The notes under the pieces: model-generated | The model's input: the letters and a program-made list of their open reading frames with translations, nothing else | The model's database searches: none | Told to the model about the DNA's origin: nothing | NCBI GenBank assembly: GCA_032622095.1 | Contig: CP136062.1 | Location: 159,024,875-159,088,874 of the forward strand | Source of the DNA: Siphonodentalium dalli | Lineage: Eukaryota > Mollusca > Scaphopoda > Gadilida > Siphonodentaliidae | Reading direction: 5' to 3' | Length of the DNA: 64,000 bases | In this document: in pieces, positions 55,761 to 64,000 of the stretch | How positions within the stretch are numbered: the first letter of the stretch is position 1 | Layout of the letters: every line of letters begins with the position of its first letter | Made by a program: the position numbers and the translations under genes

Positions 55761-57825
55761 GACCCGCGTTTCCCCGTTCTCTCTCTGTGCTAGTTTATAT
55801 CGGACGTTCATATCCCCATAGAGCCCGGGGTCCCACGCCATAAGGGGTTTATAGTAGCTTCTCTGCGATCGTACGCATAGTTTCTAAAACATCATCAAGT
55901 GTAACCATACCCTAAGACAGTCTAGCCTGACTATGCCACCCCCTCGAATATACAATACAATATTTGTCAAATGTATTGTGTATTAATATGTGTATATTGA
56001 AATAAAATATCCTATCCAATCCTATCCAACCGTAAAGGTATCTGGATATATGCAAAGGTCAATCAGTTATAATTCGCCACGAATTAGTAGTTCGTTGCCA
56101 CGAATTAGTAATTTCAATAAAAAACAATTTCCCATGTCCTAAACCAGCCACCGTAGCTTATGGATCATTCTGTTTTAGTATTAAATTTGGAGAAACCCGA
56201 CCAGCATCAATGTAACAACTACAACAACTCATCTATGCCAATGATATTTTTAGCCATACATGTGGATAGGGTGGTATTGTTAAAAAATGTTATCATGTCC
56301 ATATGTATTGCTAAATATTGCTGGGCATATCTAGATGGTTGTTCTATAATACCTGGTCGGGGTTTATCACAATTGGGAGTTTAAATTATGTTCATCTGAT
56401 GATAAAGAAAACACTTTCTCCGTCTACTCGATACATCCCCCCGGCATACATGTTTCACATACTAAATTAACACCTTAGTCAACATAACAAATCGCTCCCT
56501 CATATCCTTTGCCACAGGAATAAAAATAAGTTGTCAGTATAAATAGGCAAGACATCTCTGGACACTTTCTAGGAGATAATTTATTTATAAGAAGATATAT
56601 ATGTGTGCATTATGTGCTTGGTCTTATATATAGTACAACACAATAAGATGCAAGTGACACAGTGCCGGGACAATACTGTGTCGAAGAACATAGTTGAGGG
56701 GACCCTTCTAGCATCCTTCATAATGTATCATGACTCCATCTGTTGTGAACAAACCATCGACTTAGGCTTAATGGGTCGTTCTCCCCCAATAATATACTTG
56801 GCTTTGATCCGATCAACATTCTGGGCCGTGGTATTTTCCCGTAAATTAGATAGTGTCTATATTCGGGTGGTATTGGTTATGTTCAAATGGTGACACAGAT
56901 ATGAAACTGGACATGTTAGTGCCCCATGGGCCATTGATCATTATAAGATCGAGAAACTTAGTCTAGGAAAATACCGGGAATTCACTGGAAATTGTAATTG
57001 TAGCTGACAGGGTCGTAATTCAACGTTTGCATTTCCGATGCAGTTAATACCAAAATGTGAAATTTGAGATATATCTGGCCGTCAAAGTGAACCATATGTC
57101 TTATTTAAGGTTAGCAACGGTTGCTAATCAAATGCCACAATCGTGTACTATTCATTCATTGGTATTGCCTTAATTTAGTCAGTGTCTAATCACATGGTGA
57201 TGGTTTTGTTCAAAGTTGGGCACACGTATGTCTAAAACTATGCAGCCATGGCATGCATGCTCTGCATAGGCCACTGATCATTATAAGATCGGGAGACTTT
57301 GCCACCAGTGTCCCGATAGCTCCGTAGTAACGGTTACTAAGCCCCTACTGGGAATTTGCAGGAAAATGCAACTATGGTTGATATCTATTTTACACATTAA
57401 GCTCTACTTTAGTGGAAATTCGAATTTACTTGATTTTCACAGCTATACACGGAGCGTGGAAATTAACTGTGGTCAGAATGTTGATGGTGAATGTTGGGTT
57501 TCAGTCGCTGAACTGAAGTTGGCCAAATGTAACTGATGTGGGAAGAGCGAAAGCAAAGCCAATACCGCTACAGTAAAGAGCTCAGCTGCACCGAAATGTC
57601 CATTTATCAGTAGCACAAATCCTGCGAAAACACAGATTCTCTCAGTGCATGTGGGATAGACTCCGATGACAACGATTGAGTTAATGACAACGAACAACTA
57701 CCATCTATATACCTGTGTATTTGTGACACTACATCCCGTTATGATCAACGATGTGGTTTTAAAAACTAGTCAGTGGACAACAAGACAGACAAGTATCAAA
57801 TAAAACAATGATATAATATGTAATA
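55761..57825. other. No gene recognised
   Basis: A 'tatcctatccaatcctatcc' low-complexity stretch near 56009. 'ggccactgatcattataaga' occurs twice (56928 variant, 57270), an old duplication of about 340 bp (57190-57370 against 56870-57010). No coding signature. Confidence 0.4.
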
Positions 57826-60800
57826 GGGTGATTCTACGGTAACTGAGAAAAACACTGTCCAATGGGCACAATTCACCACAAGACAAGCACGGCCATCACG
57901 AGCAAGTACAATGGCCATCATTTTAAAACTGAGAATCCAGGCATTAATTAGATACCAAAATTAAGTGACTACCATACTCCGGTATGGGTCTTAGGCATGA
58001 CGATAACCGGCAAGATACCACGAAACTGCATGTCCCAGAGAAGACACGCCCAAGTTCTCCGATTTTTCTTATGCACTGGTGAATGTGTATTCAAAACCGA
58101 AATCCACCTTCTGGTGTGGAATTTTGCAAGGAATCTAATGCCACCAAAATTATACAGAGATACCAAAGAAGCATCCAACAAAAAGCTATTTATTTGTCCC
58201 AAAAACGTTGTCCCATGATCCAGAATCATTACACTAACGCGAGCCTAAAATGGGTTGCCACGTTTCCCTTTGGTGTCAGTTGTATATCACATCTGTCGCA
58301 ACGTGAATGGAAACTTCCATGTTAACAATAACAAAATATGTTTCCTGAGTATTCGTGAAATTCTCGGGGAAATTAACATTTGAATCGCCTGATTTTGTAC
58401 CGTATATTTATTCACCGTCATTACACTAACGCGGAACACTAAAATACTATATGCATTGACTGAACATTAAACAGTTTTGATAAAAGCGTCTGAGGTAAGC
58501 GTGTTCATAAACTAGTTCATTGGTTTGGTTGTTGATATTAAAAAATGTTATCACATGATGAACGCGAAATCGTCATTACACTAACGCGTCATTACACTAA
58601 CGTTGTTTGTGTTAATGTAATGACGCTGCGTTGGTGTAATAACGGGGTTTTCATTATAGTCCAGGCTCATGGTGTAACAATTGTGCAAAATGTGATACAA
58701 TCATGAATCTTGGCATATATGTTCCCCGTGCACTACTCATCATTTTCAGATATGGAGGCAATGGCGGCAGGTCCTTCCTTAGCAACTGTTGCTAGGCAAC
58801 TGCCCAACATCGAATAAAAGCACATATGACTAATATTATGGCAGTTTTAACAAACTAAAATACGCCATGTATCATTTTAATGGTGAAAACAATTTTAATA
58901 GTTGTTGTCAGTGTGGATCTGACAGGAAAATTCCAATATTTATTAGCTATCAGGGTGATAACGGTTGCTAGGGACATACCCGAAATCGAAAATATGACAT
59001 ATGACTGCTATTATGGCAATTTTAACAAACTAAACTGCACCATGTAGCATTTTGTCGATGAAAACAATTATTTTTCTTTCCACAAAGGCATCGTCAACAT
59101 ACTTTTCTCTGTCCATGACGTAGATATATCATGTATATTGGGCTGGGTCCATAAATGTCCTACGTATAGACACCTGCTCATTATTGGGTACAATATCATA
59201 CCTTTATCGACCTGTGTCCCATGACCTACATATATGACCCCGGTCCATGGCCAGCCTGCAACATGGTGGCAGGAATATTCAAAGGGACCATCACCCATGA
59301 TCTTTATAAAGGGCATTGGTCAAATATCAATATGTGTAGGTGGATACGTGGCCTAACTGTCCGATGTGTCCATATAACCTAAAGTACATATGGACATCCT
59401 ATGAATCCATGATATACTACAGACAATGTGCATGATATACATATAGGCAGCTGAGTCCACGGCCTAACTATGGCTACCTGGTATTTACACCATGTAACAG
59501 CGCCATAGTCCTTCTGCGGTCAGAAACAATTCGGGTTAGTTGCTAATATACCTTGTTCCAAGTTGTCATTTAACATTCGAAAAAAGAGAAGAGTGTTGTC
59601 ATTTTCATATAACACACATAATAGTTCGATTATATCTTCATAAGGTTTCTTGGACCAAAATATCCTGAGCTGTATCTGATTTCGCCCATCACTGTTTACG
59701 TCTGGAGAAGGCCAGCAAATGTTTGACAACCTATACCCGGGAAAATTATCCCCACCCTCGAAGATACATACATGTAACAATTAACTTGTGTTTGACGGGC
59801 AGGGACGGGTGGGAAGGTGGGACGGTTGTCTCCGCAATTATGTTTCCAGTTGTTCCCTTTCATCACCAGATTTTTGTTGGCGAGGGGAGGGGTGGAAGCT
59901 CAAAGGATTTTTCAGCACTTTAAGGGAGAAGGCAATCCACATGAAGTAACTCTCGCGAACACTCATAAGTTTAGAACGTGAAACCCTGGTCTCCTTTAAA
60001 CTTCTATATTTTTCCTGAGTTAGAAACTCGAAGTTGACGCTTCATATGGGGTCCGGAATCGCTGTCAGAACATTGACGTTTACAACAAAAATTCCAGGGA
60101 AGGCCCACACCGGGCCCCTTATTTCGCGCACCACGCATTGACGCAAGTTGGCTTCATTGACATCTTTAATTGATTGCATTTTCAATGAACTATAGAAAAT
60201 CGAAATTGACACTGATGGGCTCCAGAATCATATCAAAGCAGTGATTTTTCACAAAGTTCCCCGATGGAGGCCGCCCAGGAATGTAGCTTCTATATTGGCA
60301 CCTTAAACTGATTGTTTTTCTCAATTAGAGATTCGAAATTGAGGCCCAGAATCGCTCTCGGTGCACTGAGTATACACATATTGTCCCAGGGGCGCTGCAT
60401 GGGGTGGGCACCGAACCCAATTCGCAGGATGTGGCCACACGCACAACCTCTTACTCTACACTACGCGCATTCTGCATCAGATTCGTAACCGCCCACCACA
60501 AAAGCTGGCTACGGGATAATCCAAATCAAAGCCTTCTGCTGATGGTCAATAGCGACCACTAACCATCAGTAGAAGTATCGGATTAGCTACGGGCTTGTTA
60601 CACATCTGACAGCAACATACCTCTCTGTTCATCATAATGTCCACACTTACCCCAAAAACACATACAAATGGTTATAATAGGTATCGTATAATATGTACAT
60701 GCACCACTGGTGTCGCATGGTCATTTCATCAGCCATCTACTGTCCAACAGGAGGATATAACGTCATTACACTAACGGTGCGTCATTACACTAACAAAATC

Positions 60801-61353
60801 GTCATTACACTAACGCTAAGGATTATCAGCTGAGTTATCCGAAATATATAACACAATGAAACTCCCATTCCATCGATTTATTCTTCGTGGGTGTTTAATA
60901 TAATATGAATCATTATTCCCCATGAAAGTGGTTACGTCCGAGAATATTCAAGACGTGTTCCTAAGAATGGGCGAAAAAATACACATGTTTGTGCCTCGAA
61001 AATTCAGATGAAGCTTTTATTTTCAGAACTAGAACCTCCCCGTCACTCCGAAAATTGCGAAGTTGCCAAGGAACGCGAATAACCATAATAAATGGCCATA
61101 TCTTCGTAACTATACATGTGGTGCCTGCTTGAAATGATGATAAAGTGCGTTAGTGTAATGACGTTTCTGGTTTACACTAACGGTCTAAAACAGACAAAAT
61201 GAGAAAATAATCAGCAAATAATTTTTACCAACCACATTTCTCGAATATTTCTGTCTAACTACACATAGTGTGCACTATCATACACCACAGAACGAAGTTT
61301 GTATTTCTGATGTACCGGGATACTCACATTGCTCAGTTACCGTAGAATCACCC
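57826..61353. mobile_element. Candidate 3.5-kb DNA transposon with 22-bp TIRs and CGTCATTACACTAACG repeats
   Basis: Left end GGGTGATTCTACGGTAACTG (57826 on) and right end CAGTTACCGTAGAATCACCC (to 61353) are perfect complements over 22 bp. AATA directly outside both ends could be a 4-bp target duplication. Inside, CGTCATTACACTAACG or close variants lie near 58225, 58415, 58571 and 58587, inverted at 58610 and 58630, then 60761, 60780 and 60800, and inverted at 61147. A tandem pair of about 190 bp (58790-59080) contains 'aattttaacaaactaaa' blocks. No transposase-like frame, so it is likely non-autonomous. Family not recognised. Confidence 0.75.
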
Positions 61354-62160
61354 AATAACATCGTGAACAGTCTTGTTGTGAATATTTTCGTTTGATTCAA
61401 CAGGCTGCATATTATCGAAATTACAAAACCATTCGACACTTACTTTTGCCAATTACTGTATCTTGATGCATAACTATATCATGTATTGCATCTATTAAAT
61501 CACGGATAGTTACAGTGGGTAAAACACGAGTGTTAGTCTACATATATAGTTGCGCACGATTGACAATAAATGATATTACAATTAACGTATGAGCATAACA
61601 CGAAATTCTCCATAGGGTTAGGTGTTAAATTTTGATCGCAACTGTACCCAGCAAGAATCATCTGATCACATCCATCCTTTTAAAAACTACGTCTGTGTTT
61701 CATACTTAGTATTTTTTGGAAATATCAGTACGCGCATATCATAATACACAAAATGGCGCAATTTATCCAAAGTACTAGAATCCCCATAGGGCTCAGTGTT
61801 AAATTTTGATCACAACTGTAGCCAAAACGAATTAACCGATCACATCAAAATTTTCAAAATACATGTAACAGTCATATCTAGTAGTTTGGAGAAGTTTCAA
61901 ATCGCACTGATCATCATACGTCAAATGGCACCATCTATCGTTTTCTGTAAATACGAAACGCTCTCTAAATTATGTTGACCCCGATTTAGGCCGACCCGCC
62001 AAAATTCAAGAATGGAAACAAGTGAATCCTGAAAACACACCTACTAGGCATACATAAACCGTTTTCAGATCGCTTTTAACAAACCAAAAATGCAAAATGA
62101 CATTAGGAATCCGACTATACCAACCAAAGTAGCTAAAGACGCTATATATATACCGGTACT
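61354..62160. other. No gene; imperfect duplication
   Basis: 'ccataggg-t-aggtgttaaattttgatc' at 61610 and 61785 marks a tandem duplication of about 175 bp. Nothing coding. Confidence 0.45.
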
Positions 62161-62164
62161 ACCG

Positions 62165-62268
62165 CCCGGCCCACACACACAGTAACACACCCACACACAC
62201 ACACACACACCCACCCCCACACACACAGTGTCACACCCCCCCCCCCCACACACACACACACACCAGCC
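62165..62268. repeat. AC-rich microsatellite
   Basis: Interrupted (CA)n with C-runs. The Cys/Val/Gly frame on the other strand is an artefact. Confidence 0.9.
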
Positions 62269-62762
62269 TAACTATGCATGTTAATATATACACATGCATT
62301 CCAAGTGAATTCAATTATGCATATGCATGTATGGGGAGAGCGGGGCATGTTGGAACGTTTTTTAATCAATCACACATACAGGGAAATCAGTGTGAGCATG
62401 GGCCCCTTCCTTTTTTTCAACTATTATTATAAAGTATATCAAAGACTTGAAATATGGAATTGAGTTTTAACGGCATTTTAGGGTTAACGCAACAATCAGA
62501 CAGGGAGCCCGTCCATCCTCGAGTGAACTTGACCCATCTTGACCCGCGATTATGCATGATCTATTTCGCCTTTACAAAGAAAGAGTGGAAAATAAATTCG
62601 TTCCAACATGTGAGTGCCCCGGCCGGCCGGGGTTGTTTGAAACCAGGGGCAAATTGGAACACCGACCGGGTAAGTCAGAACACTGATCATGTAAGGAACA
62701 CCTATGAAATCAATGTATACTAGAGGAAAAACTACTAATATATTCCAAGAACTATATTAAAT

Positions 62763-63239
62763 TTAAAGGTACTCAATCCGTAAAGAGGGTCCCCATCTCA
62801 ACAGATTCCAACAACAACAATCCGATCAGAGGGTCCTATATTACTATTTCTTTGGCTTTAGTGGTAAAAAATATTTTATTCGAGTCGATGAACCCATCAA
62901 ACAAAGCTCAGAGTTATTAGATATTGATTTTTTAAATTTGTTATTAACTCGAGATGAGTACTAATAACTGCCGTAATCTGCTCTGGATGTGTACTCCAAA
63001 TCTATTCAAACAGACAAGGATGGATAACTCTAAAATCAAGTGGTAATTTTAACGCAATTTTGACTGAGTTCTGGGCCACATAGTATTACCGATAATGAAA
63101 AATAATAGATTTCTAAAATCGATATCTAACAAATCTGAGCTTTGATGTGTGACTTCCTCGACTCGAATCAAATATTTTTGACCCCCGAAGCCATTGAAAT
63201 AGTAATTGAGAGAAGTTTTATCGGATTGAGTACCTTTAA
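62763..63239. mobile_element. Complete TTAA element with AGGTACTCAATCCG termini (family H)
   Basis: TTAA|AGGTACTCAATCCG at the left, CGGATTGAGTACCT|TTAA at the right, 477 bp. Inner inverted blocks 'ctatttctttggctt' and 'attcgagtcga' reappear complemented. Fragments at 6606-7070, 37318-37640 and 43440-43490. Confidence 0.85.
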
Positions 63240-64000
63240 ATTGCTAGTATAAAACATAATAGCTGAGTTCGGGAAATAAAGTAGCATATGTTCGAGAAAT
63301 CGTCATCCCTGGAACGGTCCTCATAAAAGCCGAACACAACCAGGGGGGGGGGGTCGGAAAAAATTTCCAGGCACGTATGATGGGGTGGGTGGGTGTCTCT
63401 TGGGTCCAAAAAGCAGTTTTTTCCATATGCCAAATTTTTTTTCCATTCCTGCTATTGAATCTTATTTTAATGTGTTTTGAACAGAAACAGGGCATATATA
63501 GTTAATAGTAATGCTATACTACATATAGAGGTTATCAAAAGTTGGATCAGTTGCACAATGGCCAACAATAACCCAAATTCAACTTGATAGAACTAGAAAC
63601 AGCGCTATTGGAAAAATAAAATTTAATCAGGATTCCATCTACTGATACAACAAAATAAGAATAACTATGCCGAACTCAGTTGAAAATAAGCGATAAAATG
63701 AAAGCACACTTGACCATATGTGACATGGATATAATAAATAATGGAATAAAATAGACTTTTGACAACGTAAAACATAAAATCTTAACTAATAAATTGAAGG
63801 CCAGCCGGGCCAGCTTGAACAATTTCACATTGTTTTCCATGTTAATGTGGATCAGCTTGTAATGTTAATCACAGTAACGAAGATTTTATCGTCACTGATA
63901 TCGTGAGCAAAAAAGAAGTGAAATTGGGCTATCCATCCATATTATTCCCAATTATTACGAAGCCTATTACTTCAGGCAGTGGCTACCTGCCTGCCATTAC
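63240..64000. other. No gene recognised up to the window end
   Basis: A G-run at 63344-63352, otherwise AT-rich. A feature crossing the window edge cannot be excluded. Confidence 0.4.

Noticed and set aside
62065-62259. Cys/Val/Gly-rich frame as a small secreted protein
   Set aside because: Produced by the AC microsatellite.

Overview
The window is AT-rich, intron-rich animal DNA packed with repeats. Short non-autonomous transposons, arrays with 'gggataactc' and runs of 'ggacagacagac', and a FLYWCH/MULE-type transposase remnant resemble what is common in bivalve and other lophotrochozoan genomes. A marine mollusc is my inference; nothing here fixes the species.

One cellular gene dominates. 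On the minus strand, 43979 down to 17965, ten coding exons form an intact ENTPD4/ENTPD7-type intracellular apyrase (NTPDase). All nine junctions agree in phase and the exons sum to 1794 nt, or 597 residues plus a stop. The five apyrase conserved regions and the two terminal membrane helices expected of this subfamily are present.

The most unusual feature is what surrounds its exons. At least six of the ten (2, 3, 4, 6, 8, 10) have copies of their own borders in the neighbouring introns or 3' flank: exon 2 acceptor side (about 16 monomers), exon 3 donor side (four copies plus one remote), exon 4 (a near-complete duplicate with a stop), exon 6 donor side (mixed with telomere-like repeats), exon 8 donor side (one copy), exon 10 acceptor side (about 10 copies of 46 bp). 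Exon 10's coding tail also resembles a satellite monomer, and its membrane-helix part has a duplicate split by a mobile element. Most exon 10 acceptor copies are in the correct phase and would give a C-terminus lacking the last membrane helix.

Other regions: 1-17 kb is 3' flank, made of foldback elements (several TTAA-flanked families), short hairpin families, a 23-bp minisatellite and a LINE fragment. Intron 1 (35.9-43.9 kb) holds the exon 2 array and a 130-165 bp satellite with AAGATGGC motifs. From 45.5 to 46.8 kb on the plus strand lies a broken FLYWCH/MULE-like gene. From 47.0 to 47.85 kb is a foldback element; 48.5-53.2 kb is a giant inverted repeat (1.2-kb arms) around a satellite core; 57.8-61.35 kb is a 3.5-kb element with terminal inverted repeats and repeated CGTCATTACACTAACG motifs. 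No tRNA, rRNA, CRISPR or prokaryotic gene was seen.
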